DNA of 64,000 nucleotides from Methylococcales bacterium (GCA_030949405.1 JAUZSN010000002.1:2528553-2592552), one strand, 5' to 3'; numbered from the stretch's first letter, positions 29,301 through 37,793 are shown. Translations and numbers: made by a program. The notes: a model not told the origin generated them from the letters alone.

Positions 29301-32300
29301 ATCGGCAATCGAACCACAAAATCTTCTGGTGCGGAAAGCCCCTCAATTTCATTAATCAATAAGGTTTGTAAACACGCATCTAATAAAGCTGGATGTAAGT
29401 GATAACCCGCACTATCTAATTTCGATGAAAGTACAATTTTTGCGAGTACTTGATTTTCACTTAAATAAGCCGTTTCAATAGATTGAAAATGATGGCCGTA
29501 TTGATAATCAAACTGAGCTAATAATCCATAACAGGTTTCTTTATCAATGGATTTATGACTGTTATTCCGTTTAGAATCAAGATTGATGGCAGGAGCTAAA
29601 TGTTTTACCCCACGACTACGAATAAAGCCACTAATATGCTGGTCTTCTTGTACCAACGGATCGTTTGAACTCTCGGTATCCATCGCCACAGAGCGACTAA
29701 TAATTTTAAGTTTTGATTGGGGTTCATCAATAACCAATTTTAAGTCAGGATTTTTATCATCACTGAGAAAAACACCTTTGTCTATTCTTAGGTTATCAAT
29801 ACTGTAAAAACCCGCGCCCCAATGCTGATTCAAGGCAGCATAGATCATTTCAATATAACCTGCCGCAGGAAATAAGCAGCTATCTTGAATAACGTGATCG
29901 TTTAGGTACGGATATTTTTCCAAACTAACATCACTATCCCATAAATTATAGGTTTGAGCATTCTTAACCCCCAATAAAGGCTGGTGTACTTCCCCTTGAC
30001 GTAACGTTTGATAAAAAGGCGTTTCATACCAATGCTTATCTTGTCGCCATTGATAACGGGGCATCCGTACAAAATGTCCATTAGGATACATCGTATTCCA
30101 ATCCAGCTGAAAACCTAAACCATTCAACGACGCTAAGACCCCATAAAAATCGGTTTGTTCTGGAAATTTACGACGAATGGAGTACAACACTCGACTTTCT
30201 GCCTCTAAACTGGTTGCTATTTCACCAATAGAAGCCGCAAGAACAGGATGGGGACCGATTTCAAGAAAATACTGAAAATCATCTATAAAAATAGCCGAAA
30301 TGGCTTTAGCAAAAGCAACAGGTTCACGAACATTACGCCACCAGTATTCAGCATCCCCTTCTTCACCCGTTATTTTTTCACCCGTGACGGTTGAATATAA
30401 ATCGGTATGCGCTACTTGAGGCGAAAGATCAGCTAACGACTCGAATAATTCATCCTTAATTTTTTCCATAATAACACTATGGTAAGGCACTTCGACGCGT
30501 AAAAATTTATTAAATATTTCTTGTGCCTGTAATTGTTGTGCAATGTTTCCCAAGGCATCCGCATCGCCTGTTAACGTGACGGCACCTGGGCTATTAATCG
30601 CACCAATAGAAACATTCGGCTCATGTGGAGCAAGGTAAGGCATTACCGCTTGTTCCGACAATCCTACCGCTAACATTTTTCCCATGCCGCGTGTTAAATG
30701 CTGCAAACGACTACGGTGAATAACAATTTTTACCGCATCTTCTAGACTATAAACACCCGCTAAGTAAAAAGCGGCTACCTCACCCGTGCTATGTCCAACA
30801 ATCGCTTTGGGCTGAATACCATAAGATTTCCATAACTCAGCTAAGGCAACTTGTACGGCAAAGTTAGCCGTTTGTGCCAACCAAGTCTCAGCCATTTTAG
30901 ACTGATCTTCTGAGGTAAATAATTCATCTTTTAATGACCAATCCACCCATTTTGAAAATTCATCATCAATTTTATCAAGGGTCTCACGATAAACAGGCTC
31001 AGTTTTATACAGTTCATGCCCCATTCCCCACCACTGAGGCCCCATTCCCGTAAATACCCAGACTAAATTTGATTGTTCAGTTTGAGTTTGCTCAACAAAA
31101 ACCCCTTCATTCGATTTTTCTGCGGTATAGTCCGCTAAACGACTTAAAAGCTGTTCTTTACCGTTATAAATAAAGGCCACCTTATAAGCATGTTGTTCAC
31201 GGACACAAGCACTGCTATACGCTAAATGATAGAGTTCCGTTTCATCCTTAAGCCCTTGAATATGCGTTTCATAAGCCTGTGCTTGACGAATTAACGAATT
31301 TTTATCATTGTGACTAATAACCAATAATTTAGGCTGTTGGGTTACGCTAATCTCAGCTTTCGGAGTGGGTTGATATTCTTGGAGTACGATATGAGCATTA
31401 GTTCCACCAAACCCAAATGAGTTAACCCCTGCAAGTGCTAAGCCTTCATGTTTAGGCCAAGGTGTTAATGTTGTTGGAATCGCGTAGGGGTATTGATCAA
31501 ATGCAATAGCAGGATTCGGATTAACAAAATGCAAATGCGGGGGAATTTGCTGATGTTTTAACGCCATCACTGTTTTTATAATTCCAGCTGAACCCGCCGC
31601 CGCTTCTGTATGGCCTATATTGGTTTTAACCGAACCGATAAAACAAGAGTCATCTGAGTGACGATCAATATTTAGTAAATTTCCAACAGACTCGGCTTCA
31701 ATAGGATCACCGACAGGCGTTCCCGTCCCATGAATTTCAATATATTGTATTTTTCCTGGCGAAACATTTGCCCGCTTATAAGCGGTTTTCATTAAATTTA
31801 ATTGGGCTTCAGAACTAGGAACGGTAATTCCATGGGTTCGTCCATCTTGATTAACCGCACTGCCTAAAATAACCGCATGGATATTATCCCCATCGGCCTC
31901 GGCTTGAGACAGTTTTTTAAGAACAAAAACCCCGACCCCTTCGGAACGAACATAACCATTAGCAGTGTCAGATAAGGCATGAGAGGAGCCTGTAGGCGAA
32001 AGAAAGCCGCCTTGTGATTCAGAAACCGTATACTGGGGCGCAAAATTAGCTAAAACGCCGCCCGCTAAAGCAATTTCACTATCACCTTGTTGTAAGCTAC
32101 GGCAGGCTAGATCGATACTCACAAGTGACGAGCTGCACGCCGTATCAACCGTTAAGCTTGGGCCTTTAAGATTATAGATGTACGAAATACGATTAGAAAG
32201 CATTGTCATCATCACCCCCGTAGCGGTGTGAGCATCAATATTATTAAAATTAGGGTTCGTAAATTGTAAAATCTTATAATCTAACGTAAAACCACCAATG

Positions 32301-32710
32301 TAAACACCGACCGCTTTACCGCTTAATTCCGACGGTTTTAGCCCCCCTTCTTCAATCGCTTCCCAGGTTACTTCCAATAATTTACGTTGTTGAGGATCCA
32401 TATAATCCGCTTCTCTTGGCGAAATACCAAAAAATAAAGGATCAAACTCATCTAGCCCATCAATATAGCCCCCCCATCGCGTATTTATTTTTCCCTTTTT
32501 TCCTTTTACTTTAGAAAAATAAGTTTCGGTATTCCAGCGACTTTTAGGGGTAGGCTCTAAGCAATCTACTCCGTCCTTTATATTATCCCAAAATTGATAA
32601 GGGTCATTCGCGCCACCGGGGAAACGGCAACCCATACCCACAATAGCAATCGGCTCATAATCTAGTTTTTCACGGGTAGAGTTTTCTGAATTGGAGTTTT
32701 GTTGAGTCAT
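23312..32710 (-). CDS. Iterative hybrid PKS-NRPS, KS-AT-DH-KR-ACP-C-A-PCP-TE, PTM-type
   Basis: 3132 residues from the ATG at 32710 (a TTG at 32734 is an alternative). Approximate domains: KS 20-445 (DTACSSSL, HGTGTPVGD, NIGHTEAAAG), AT 545-845 (GHSTGE; VPYHS, probably malonyl), DH 905-1195 (HVIQDSCLFP, DACLQ), KR 1440-1640 (VAGGFGAIG, NYASAN), ACP 1725-1795 (GIDSIMG), C 1850-2290 (YHIVSDAW), A 2310-2790 (FTSGSTGRPK, NSYGTSETT), PCP 2815-2885 (GGNSLYL), TE 2900-3130 (GYSLGG, GRHED). There is no ER or methyltransferase, so unreduced polyene chains are expected. Specificity residues read by hand give DVGEVASIDK, near the ornithine code. One PKS plus one ornithine NRPS module is the PTM synthase layout, in which two polyene chains are placed on ornithine and closed to a tetramate. 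The DH has Asp for Gly in HxxxG and the C motif is YHxxxDA instead of HHxxxDG. Confidence 0.92.
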   Translation of the reverse strand: MTQQNSNSENSTREKLDYEPIAIVGMGCRFPGGANDPYQFWDNIKDGVDCLEPTPKSRWNTETYFSKVKGKKGKINTRWGGYIDGLDEFDPLFFGISPREADYMDPQQRKLLEVTWEAIEEGGLKPSELSGKAVGVYIGGFTLDYKILQFTNPNFNNIDAHTATGVMMTMLSNRISYIYNLKGPSLTVDTACSSSLVSIDLACRSLQQGDSEIALAGGVLANFAPQYTVSESQGGFLSPTGSSHALSDTANGYVRSEGVGVFVLKKLSQAEADGDNIHAVILGSAVNQDGRTHGITVPSSEAQLNLMKTAYKRANVSPGKIQYIEIHGTGTPVGDPIEAESVGNLLNIDRHSDDSCFIGSVKTNIGHTEAAAGSAGIIKTVMALKHQQIPPHLHFVNPNPAIAFDQYPYAIPTTLTPWPKHEGLALAGVNSFGFGGTNAHIVLQEYQPTPKAEISVTQQPKLLVISHNDKNSLIRQAQAYETHIQGLKDETELYHLAYSSACVREQHAYKVAFIYNGKEQLLSRLADYTAEKSNEGVFVEQTQTEQSNLVWVFTGMGPQWWGMGHELYKTEPVYRETLDKIDDEFSKWVDWSLKDELFTSEDQSKMAETWLAQTANFAVQVALAELWKSYGIQPKAIVGHSTGEVAAFYLAGVYSLEDAVKIVIHRSRLQHLTRGMGKMLAVGLSEQAVMPYLAPHEPNVSIGAINSPGAVTLTGDADALGNIAQQLQAQEIFNKFLRVEVPYHSVIMEKIKDELFESLADLSPQVAHTDLYSTVTGEKITGEEGDAEYWWRNVREPVAFAKAISAIFIDDFQYFLEIGPHPVLAASIGEIATSLEAESRVLYSIRRKFPEQTDFYGVLASLNGLGFQLDWNTMYPNGHFVRMPRYQWRQDKHWYETPFYQTLRQGEVHQPLLGVKNAQTYNLWDSDVSLEKYPYLNDHVIQDSCLFPAAGYIEMIYAALNQHWGAGFYSIDNLRIDKGVFLSDDKNPDLKLVIDEPQSKLKIISRSVAMDTESSNDPLVQEDQHISGFIRSRGVKHLAPAINLDSKRNNSHKSIDKETCYGLLAQFDYQYGHHFQSIETAYLSENQVLAKIVLSSKLDSAGYHLHPALLDACLQTLLINEIEGLSAPEDFVVRLPIAINEININAEIGDQFWCLTEIISRDEEKIIGNLSLCNDQGEVLGVLKGFNAQAVDSVAGGMNTNTIDSWLYQTQWMEQELGEINTLALKKAYLIFADDGGIAETLTEKLRGKGSAVCLVNSAQAYSMATDFNRASLRTNNFSQLGQCVHDFYQQYGADSGIIHCLGLDATPSFDEMGARELEQLKKMRLHSLLLLSKVIVETEIKGKLWILSSNGHVVTEDAENLNAIAASMIGISRVLAQHELCENWGAHIDLDSESNSDNVILELGLDSEEEISYRQQRRYSNRLVAPETLKRPFPVHLKTDACYLVAGGFGAIGHLVCKLLIHRGARRLLLITRSAFPKRETWQHIDSDHRLYERIKFIKELEAMGAEVILADIDVTQDRELRYYFDDFAQRGYPPIRGVFFCTGVVKDTLISAMETDDFDEVYDTKTIGALTLHQCLKKAPLDYFVLFSSIAAQVTTAGQVNYASANSFLDALAHYRCSQGLPALSINWGPWAIGMIKELGLGHHYKEQRGMPPILPDAGIKVLERILTLPNPQLSVCDAQWNKVLAWYPKKPHLFKELVTKDERDEDAGDFLSCYLNCEANERKNLVETEFKTLVATILRTDIANLNATDTLVALGIDSIMGVELNNRLLGHFGERLSVVKLLGNLNITQLAAELNEKIILLAASKTKAIANEVSLDVGVETDDNCLCTNATSCNAEIEDEYPLSFGQKAIWFTHQLNPLSAAYNIGGVMHIPSVLKLDILDKAINGVVQRHPGLRANFYVVEGEPVQRIYAHRPFEFTVVDVANQDWESIRQQVIEDNQHPFDLENDSLLRIRLYRQAEDSYYFAITIYHIVSDAWSNYKFLNEMQDLYARYLKEETIKIERPKASYRDFVEWESRLINSIRGSGLYKFWRNRLPENIPQLALETDKKRPLVMTNNGASYNFEINADLTKQLQTLARNEGATMFMALLSLYYTLMHKYTQQNDIIIGSPVAGRTQAEFAEVYGYFVNPLPLWVNFDQNPNFVTLLKDVRETTLMGLENQEFPFSLLVDRLEIEHDPSRTAIFQVMFVLLNHQVDRTHIDENNVAHYDGFPMQLLQMPEEEGQFDITLSVYEEKGVYYATFKYNTDLFVESTIVRMAEHFLEIAKQAVATPQTAVSTYHLPTPNEQTLLKQWSGVETQAAPIDRQNFISVHQTIEGIAQTAANQMAVQMTNDSGESDGITYAQLNADANQMAHALKAEGVNHGDVVGLYLKKSPKLIIALLACLKVGASYLVLDGDLPIERLKQMLEISATSCLLKASHAVDTSTLEIKAYAVDELGSDHSKENLNLTLSPEQGAYIVFTSGSTGRPKAVLVTQENIATMATAWKNQYTLENTHVHLQMAHISFDVFCGDWIRALSNGKTLQLCPRNSVLNMPLLLETIETNQVDFAEFVPTVIRKLVSYAQQKGKKLPFKMLVIASERWTLEDYHALLTVTDARIFNSYGTSETTIDSTFFEVTTDSIASLHDLSEGIPIGRPFENNTVYVLDNTLNPVPVGIVGELYIGGSGVCKGYVNESEQTEALFIPDPFNRESEQYLYKTGDIVKWDEQGQLHFLGRKDTQVKVRGHRIELSEIENTVLAYQNIEQAVIVIQNNATQEPCLCAYYQVMADTTVDENNLQRHIAEHLPSYMMPEFFQQIDKLPELDNGKVNLNALPKPQRISSSNFQAPETLYEIKMAEIWGKMLGTQSVGVYDDFFELGGNSLYLIELMIQIQDVFNIKITVNQLFKLSTLAGMSKTVEEVITGKIEGALPYICYNEQPNNPQYLFSFPPAGGYSIVYETLAAHLPPHSLLSFNYLTDEDKISQYASLISGLQPQGDIKLFGYSLGGNLAFEVGVELEKQGRQVSDIIIMDSYRIVDDLTISDELLTDFKMELREHFKKHTGSDKVEEHTMAQANNYIDFSYQQKNLQLTNAAVHYIVENNDADPHRENKLKSWEGSSKTQTELYVGTGRHEDMLLGENAKIHADLIQTILKKI

Positions 32711-32789
32711 AATGATCTTATAGTTTGCGGTCAAAAGAACCGAGTGAACTGATGATATAAATAATTAAGTTGTCGTTTGCTTTACTAAT

Positions 32790-33906
32790 AGACTTGTTCT
32801 TTAAGAAGAAGTTAATATATCATGTTAAAATTCCATAGGATAGCCGCTAAAAAAGAAAATAAATCTTTTACACCTTCTTTTTTATTTCTAAACTTGTCAA
32901 CTAGACATCTATATCTTTTCATTCCACCGATTACATGCTCAACAATGACTCTTTCACGACTCATCTCTTTGTTTTCTTTTTTTTGTTTTTCAGTTAATGT
33001 TGGGTTTGGATTATGCTTAGATTTATTTGGTTTTTTATGAGGAATATTTACCGAATTAGTTTTATATTCATTATTAAACCCCAAATAACCTAAATCAATA
33101 AATATATTAAAATTACTAAACCAATTTAATTCTGGATTAAATTCTTTTTAAACATTCCATAATCATGATTTTTACCTGAAAACTAACCCCAATATATAAA
33201 ATTAAATGACCTAAAGAAGCTATAGTGGTATTTTTAATTGTATGCTGTTTTTTTTACCACTGTAAAATTCATTTTGTTCTTCATAGTCACTAGGGCGTTG
33301 TACAGCACGCTCTGTAGCATCTATTATCAATGTTTGAACTCCGCCAAAAGCCTGCTGCATTTCTTCAGGGGTTGAAAAACTTGTTGCAGGTAAAACATTA
33401 AATATATCTAACGTCTTTATTAAAATTGGAAATAATTTGTATACATGAGTATGAGCGCATGATTTATTCATATTAAAAGAAAACCCTAAGTGATCGAAAG
33501 TAGAATAACACTTCATATAATTTAATATAAATAATAATTTGTCTGCGGGTGTTTTTAATGTGCTATCTAAACCACTACCGTATTTTCTTTCTTTATTTTC
33601 ATGTTTTTCTTTTTGATCTTCAATAAGGGTCTTTTCAAATAGAGATAATAGTAAAATAAAATGTTCTGTTTTTAATCCTGTTAAAGCTCTTAACTGTCTA
33701 TCATCATAAATTCTTGGTAAAATTTCTTTTATTTTCATGTTATACTTTGATTTTTATTTTTTATAGAAATTTATTATAAAGCTTATTTATTATTTTTAAT
33801 AATTTAATTTAAAGTTTATTTATTAGGCTGTATCAACTGATTGTGAATGTTATCAAGTATATATAAGCAATTGATTTTAATATATTTTATTTAGAAGAAC
33901 AAGTCT
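32790..33906 (-). mobile_element. IS5-family (ISL2-type) insertion sequence, copy 2, 1117 bp
   Basis: Same 12-bp inverted ends as the copy at 998 (AGACTTGTTCTT) and flanked by an AAT direct repeat (32787-32789 and 33907-33909), again an ANT site. It differs from copy 1 by a handful of substitutions and two single-base losses. It lies between an ABC exporter gene and the PKS-NRPS gene, oriented with the operon. It supplies the last four codons and stop of the exporter gene. Each copy has its own target duplication, so the two are independent insertions. Confidence 0.95.
32812..33738 (-). pseudogene. Defective IS5-family transposase (copy 2)
   Basis: The first frame (33220-33738) is identical in protein to copy 1, including the first catalytic Asp and the A AAA AAC slip site at 33247-33253. 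Downstream, two single-base deletions (near 33147, a five-T instead of six-T run, and near 33178, CCTGAA instead of CCTGGAA) put the expected -1 product into a stop before the second Asp and Glu. Only a 90-codon piece (32812-33084) of the C-terminal half remains open. This copy cannot make a full transposase and would need copy 1 or another copy to move. Confidence 0.88.
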
Positions 33907-35525
33907 AATGATTTAATTTTTCCATCTTCCAAGCGTAAAACGCTGTCTGCACAATGAAAATAAGGTTCATCATGTGAAACAACAATAATGGTACGTCCTT
34001 GTTTTTTTAATCGAGGTAAGACGGTTTCATAAAAATATTGACGAAATTGAGGATCTTGATCAGCGGCTAGTTCATCAAAAATACAAATAGGATGGTTTCT
34101 GAGTACGGCAACAATAAAGGCTAATCGTTTTTTCTGTCCCGTAGACAGGTTTATATTGGTAAATGAATAATCATGAAATTGTGTCTTTTTTTCTAACTTC
34201 ATTTCTTTTAACCAATAGTTAACATCACTTTCATTTAAATCAGGTAAGCCATAGATTCTATCGAATAGATGAAAGTCCGTAAATACAATGGAAAATAACT
34301 CTCTATACGCAGGGTATTGTGAACTTTCAAGTAATTCACCATCTAAATAAAGCGAACCTTCTTCAGGTTGATATAACCCTGTTAAAAGTTTTAAAAAGGT
34401 TGACTTTCCACTTCCATTCCCACCCACAATAAATAACAAAGAGCCTTTTTCTAACTTAAAACTATGAGGGCCTGAGGTAAATAAGCAATCCCCTGAAGCA
34501 TCTCTATAATGAAATAAAGCGCCTTCCATTTCTAAGGTCTTAAACTCAGTACAAAGTGGATATTGATTAGCGTTATTACTCATCGACGAATTAACCGAAT
34601 CTACCTTAGCTTCTAGTGTGTATAAGCGTTCTATTGAGTTATTTGTTTTGGCAAACACAGGAATACCTGTGGCTAACATCACTAAAGGCCCCATAATAAA
34701 AATAATACTCGAGGTAATACTATGAATAACATCACTATGCGTCGGTGTAAGACTTGGTACGATGAATACGGTGACTAATAAAATTGCAAAAACGATACTA
34801 CTTGAAAAGATCATGTCAAAAATAAAGCTCAAATTAGAGCTTGTCATAATTTTTTGCATATCTTTAGAGACATTACGAAGTTGTAAATAAATATCATCGC
34901 TCTCACGCTGATTTAATTTTAACTCTTTAAATCCTTTTAGGACAGCATTAAAATAATTTAAAAACTCGCCTTCTTTTTTAGCGGTTCTTTCCATTTCCTC
35001 ATTCGTTTTATTAAATTTTTTCAAATAAATGGGGAGCATACATCCCACTAAAGAAAAAACAGCCACAAAAGCTAATGGTGACATGACGGTTAAGTACATT
35101 CCAGTCACAATTAACATCAAGCAATTTTGAATGGTATAAATGCTTTGAACCACCCCTTCGGTAATCATATTCGTATCTTGAATTAAGGCCGAATACATCC
35201 CAATGTCTTGATGCTCTTCCATAAAACGCAAGCTTGTATTACGGATTTTACCTGCTATTCTAATTTTTATTTTTTCTAAGCCATCTTCCACAGCATTTAA
35301 TGATTGTGACAATGCGTAATGCAGCGCGTAGACATAAATTAAAAACATGGATAATAAAAAAACCAATAAAACTAATTCCTTGGCCTTATCATGAACATTA
35401 TCAGCCGCCACATTAATGGCCATTAAAATTATCCCATTCGCCACCCCTGAGAGTGCTGCCATTGAAATAATCCACGTTTTAGGTGATTTTGTTTCTACTT
35501 GAATAAAGCGTGCTAATTTTATCAT
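33891..35525 (-). CDS. Cyclic-peptide-type ABC exporter (SyrD/PvdE-like), C-terminus altered by IS
   Basis: 544 residues: a transmembrane domain with about six helices (1-290) fused to an ATPase. Walker A GGNGSGKST, signature LSTGQKKRLAF and Walker B ICIFDELAADQDP match the cyclic peptide/siderophore exporter group (SyrD, PvdE). It probably exports the cluster product or a precursor from the cytoplasm. The last residues LDLFF and the stop come from the IS end. Joining across the IS gives the original end SLVKQTTT with a stop at 32765, 54 bp before the PKS ATG, so the exporter loses almost nothing but the operon is split. It lies 18 bp after its paralogue; the two could form a heterodimer. Confidence 0.9.
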   Translation of the reverse strand: MIKLARFIQVETKSPKTWIISMAALSGVANGIILMAINVAADNVHDKAKELVLLVFLLSMFLIYVYALHYALSQSLNAVEDGLEKIKIRIAGKIRNTSLRFMEEHQDIGMYSALIQDTNMITEGVVQSIYTIQNCLMLIVTGMYLTVMSPLAFVAVFSLVGCMLPIYLKKFNKTNEEMERTAKKEGEFLNYFNAVLKGFKELKLNQRESDDIYLQLRNVSKDMQKIMTSSNLSFIFDMIFSSSIVFAILLVTVFIVPSLTPTHSDVIHSITSSIIFIMGPLVMLATGIPVFAKTNNSIERLYTLEAKVDSVNSSMSNNANQYPLCTEFKTLEMEGALFHYRDASGDCLFTSGPHSFKLEKGSLLFIVGGNGSGKSTFLKLLTGLYQPEEGSLYLDGELLESSQYPAYRELFSIVFTDFHLFDRIYGLPDLNESDVNYWLKEMKLEKKTQFHDYSFTNINLSTGQKKRLAFIVAVLRNHPICIFDELAADQDPQFRQYFYETVLPRLKKQGRTIIVVSHDEPYFHCADSVLRLEDGKIKSLDLFF

Positions 35526-35543
35526 TATCTCAAAAAATTACCG

Positions 35544-37166
35544 TTAATGTTTTTCACTAGAAATAATATGTCCATCTTCTAGCTTAATAATTCGATCGGC
35601 TAAATGAAAATATTTATCGTCATGTGAAACAACAATAACCAGACGACCTTCCGCTTTTAAGTCAGGTAAAATTTCCTCATAAAAACGCTGTCTAAATTCT
35701 GGGTCTTGATCGGCTGCCAATTCATCAAAAATACAAATAGGTCGGTTTTTGAGTACCGCAATAATAAACGCTAAACGTTTCTTTTGTCCTGTTGACAAAT
35801 CTATATTGGTAAATCGTTGGTTTTCATAATGCGTTTTTTTATCTAATTGTAGACGTTTCAACCAATCATTAACCTCTGATTCTTTAACATCAGGTAAGCC
35901 ATAAACACGGTCAAACAAATAAAAATCGGTTAAAACAATAGAATAAAGTGCTTGGTAGCTGGGATAATTTTCAGGACTAATTCTCTCATCATCCACATAA
36001 ATATGCCCTTGATCTGAGTGATATAAGCCCATGAGTAATTTTAGAAAGGTTGATTTTCCACTCCCATTACCGCCCACTATAAAAATCATTTCATCCCGCT
36101 GAATCGTTAAATTATGCGGCCCAGATAAAAATAATTTATGTCCTTGCGGGTCTGTATAATGAAAGCGTAAATTTTCCAGGCGAATCGTATTAAAATGCTG
36201 ATATTTTTCAGGCTCTTGTGGCTTTTGGCTTTGAATGGAACTATCTAATTTTTCTTCAAGCCCATAAAGGTTTTTAATCGCTGATTCCGTTTTCATTACC
36301 ATACTTAAAGCCCCTGTAAACATACCCACAGGGCCAAAAATAAATAAGATGGTAGCAACAACTTTATGCGCTTCTGCTGATGTTGTTTCAATAAATAAAG
36401 GAAATAGTGACACCACTAAAAGCAATAACAAGTAAAAAACAAAATTTCCTAGCATGGCGGCAAAAAAGAGCCGGGTATTCGCACTGACTTTATATCGCTT
36501 CGCATCTTTAATTGACTGCGTTAAATGATTGAACATATCATCATTTTCACAGCGGTTGACTTGCAGCTCTTTAAAGCCATGCTGCATCGCCGTAAATCTA
36601 TTGAGAAACTCAGCTTCTTTCTTTTCAGCCATATCTAGCTCTATACTGGTTTGTTCATAGTGGCTAAAAAAAGTAAACACGCCAACACCAATCATAACCA
36701 GCGTTAGCATAAAACTCAATGGCGATAGCATCGCAAGGTAAATGCTACTAAAAAGCAGCACTAACAGGGATTGTGCGGCCATCACTATTTTCATGGCCGC
36801 TTGAGAGATTAAGGTAGAGTCTTGTGTTAAGGCGGTATAATTGCCTATTTCAGGATTATGCTCAATAAATCGTAAATCAACCCGTCGAATTTTATCGGTA
36901 ATCCGTAATTTAACGTGATGCAGGGCTTTTTCAACGGCATTAATTGATTTAACAAAAGCAATTTTTTGCGTATAAATAAAGAGTAGTAGGGCAATAATAT
37001 AAACAACAAATAACCGCGCACTTAATTCTCTATTGTAGACTTGTGCCGCCGCTAAGTTAATAATCGCTAATAGTAAACCATTGGCAATACCCGAGACAGC
37101 GGCCATAAATAGAATTTGCTTTTTAGGAGCTTCCGATTCACGCGCTAAAAAGTGAAATAGTTTCAT
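35544..37166 (-). CDS. Cyclic-peptide-type ABC exporter (SyrD/PvdE-like)
   Basis: 540 residues with the same plan as its downstream paralogue: about six membrane helices, then an ATPase with GGNGSGKST, LSTGQKKRLAF and ICIFDELAADQDPEFRQRF. The C-terminus (LEDGHIISSEKH) is intact. Its ATG directly follows the TAA of the acyltransferase gene with no spacer, a sign of coupled translation. Two consecutive half-size exporters suggest a heterodimeric pump. Substrate is inferred from the neighbouring megasynthase to be an amphipathic polyketide-peptide. Confidence 0.9.
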   Translation of the reverse strand: MKLFHFLARESEAPKKQILFMAAVSGIANGLLLAIINLAAAQVYNRELSARLFVVYIIALLLFIYTQKIAFVKSINAVEKALHHVKLRITDKIRRVDLRFIEHNPEIGNYTALTQDSTLISQAAMKIVMAAQSLLVLLFSSIYLAMLSPLSFMLTLVMIGVGVFTFFSHYEQTSIELDMAEKKEAEFLNRFTAMQHGFKELQVNRCENDDMFNHLTQSIKDAKRYKVSANTRLFFAAMLGNFVFYLLLLLVVSLFPLFIETTSAEAHKVVATILFIFGPVGMFTGALSMVMKTESAIKNLYGLEEKLDSSIQSQKPQEPEKYQHFNTIRLENLRFHYTDPQGHKLFLSGPHNLTIQRDEMIFIVGGNGSGKSTFLKLLMGLYHSDQGHIYVDDERISPENYPSYQALYSIVLTDFYLFDRVYGLPDVKESEVNDWLKRLQLDKKTHYENQRFTNIDLSTGQKKRLAFIIAVLKNRPICIFDELAADQDPEFRQRFYEEILPDLKAEGRLVIVVSHDDKYFHLADRIIKLEDGHIISSEKH

Positions 37167-37697
37167 TTAGGTTAATCGCCAAGTAGTTTCACTACGAATG
37201 ACATGAGCAGGTACTCCTACAGCGACAGAATTAGCAGGAATATGACCCGACACAACTGAACCTACCCCAATAACAACATCCGATTCAATATGACTGCCTT
37301 TGAGAATATTTACTTGCCGAGCCAACCAAACTCGATCGCCAATAACAATGCTTTTACTAGGATTAATATGCTTATTATTTGAATCAAAAATAGGATGATA
37401 ATCACTGGTACGAATATCGGTGGGGTCTGCAAATAAACAGTCTTTACCAATAGTAATATCCTTGCCATCATACGCTGATATAAATGACTTAAATATTGTA
37501 CAGCCATCACCTACTGTAATATGGCTATTATGACTTATCATACTAAAAGTGGTATCTGCATAAACGCCTTTACCTAGGATTAATTTATTATTATTACCAC
37601 AAATTACAATATCAATATTTTTAATAGTTGAACCCGCAGCAATTATTAAGCTATTATTTTTCCCTTTAATAATAATATTTTTGTTATTATTTTTCAT
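37167..37697 (-). CDS. Left-handed beta-helix acyltransferase (CatB/LpxA-like hexapeptide family)
   Basis: 176 residues built of hexapeptide-type repeats (for example GDGCTIFKS, IGKDCLFADPTDIRTSDYHPIFD, VIGDRVWLARQVNILKGSHIESDVVIGVGSVVSG, PANSVAVGVPAHVIR). The SDYHPI segment carries the His seen in the xenobiotic/maltose acetyltransferase group. It probably moves an acetyl or other acyl group from CoA onto a hydroxyl or amine, either tailoring the cluster product or a cell-surface sugar. The first 60 residues are Asn/Lys/Ile-rich. It is the first intact enzyme gene before the two exporters, in the same operon. Confidence 0.85.
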   Translation of the reverse strand: MKNNNKNIIIKGKNNSLIIAAGSTIKNIDIVICGNNNKLILGKGVYADTTFSMISHNSHITVGDGCTIFKSFISAYDGKDITIGKDCLFADPTDIRTSDYHPIFDSNNKHINPSKSIVIGDRVWLARQVNILKGSHIESDVVIGVGSVVSGHIPANSVAVGVPAHVIRSETTWRLT

Positions 37698-37793
37698 GAA
37701 GACCCTAATAAAAATATTTCTTGTAAATGTTATTTAAATATCAAGTAATTACAATCATCAGGCATGCATAAATTTAAGTTAAAACGTATAGCC

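Noticed and set aside
28509-29807. Plus-strand frames inside the PKS-NRPS gene
   Set aside because: They are antisense to well-conserved DH/KR-region sequence and have no ribosome sites or family features.
998-33906. The two IS copies as ends of a 33-kb composite transposon carrying the cluster
   Set aside because: Each copy has its own 3-bp target duplication (ATT and AAT) and each excision restores a local reading frame, so they are independent insertions; copy 2 is also transposase-dead.
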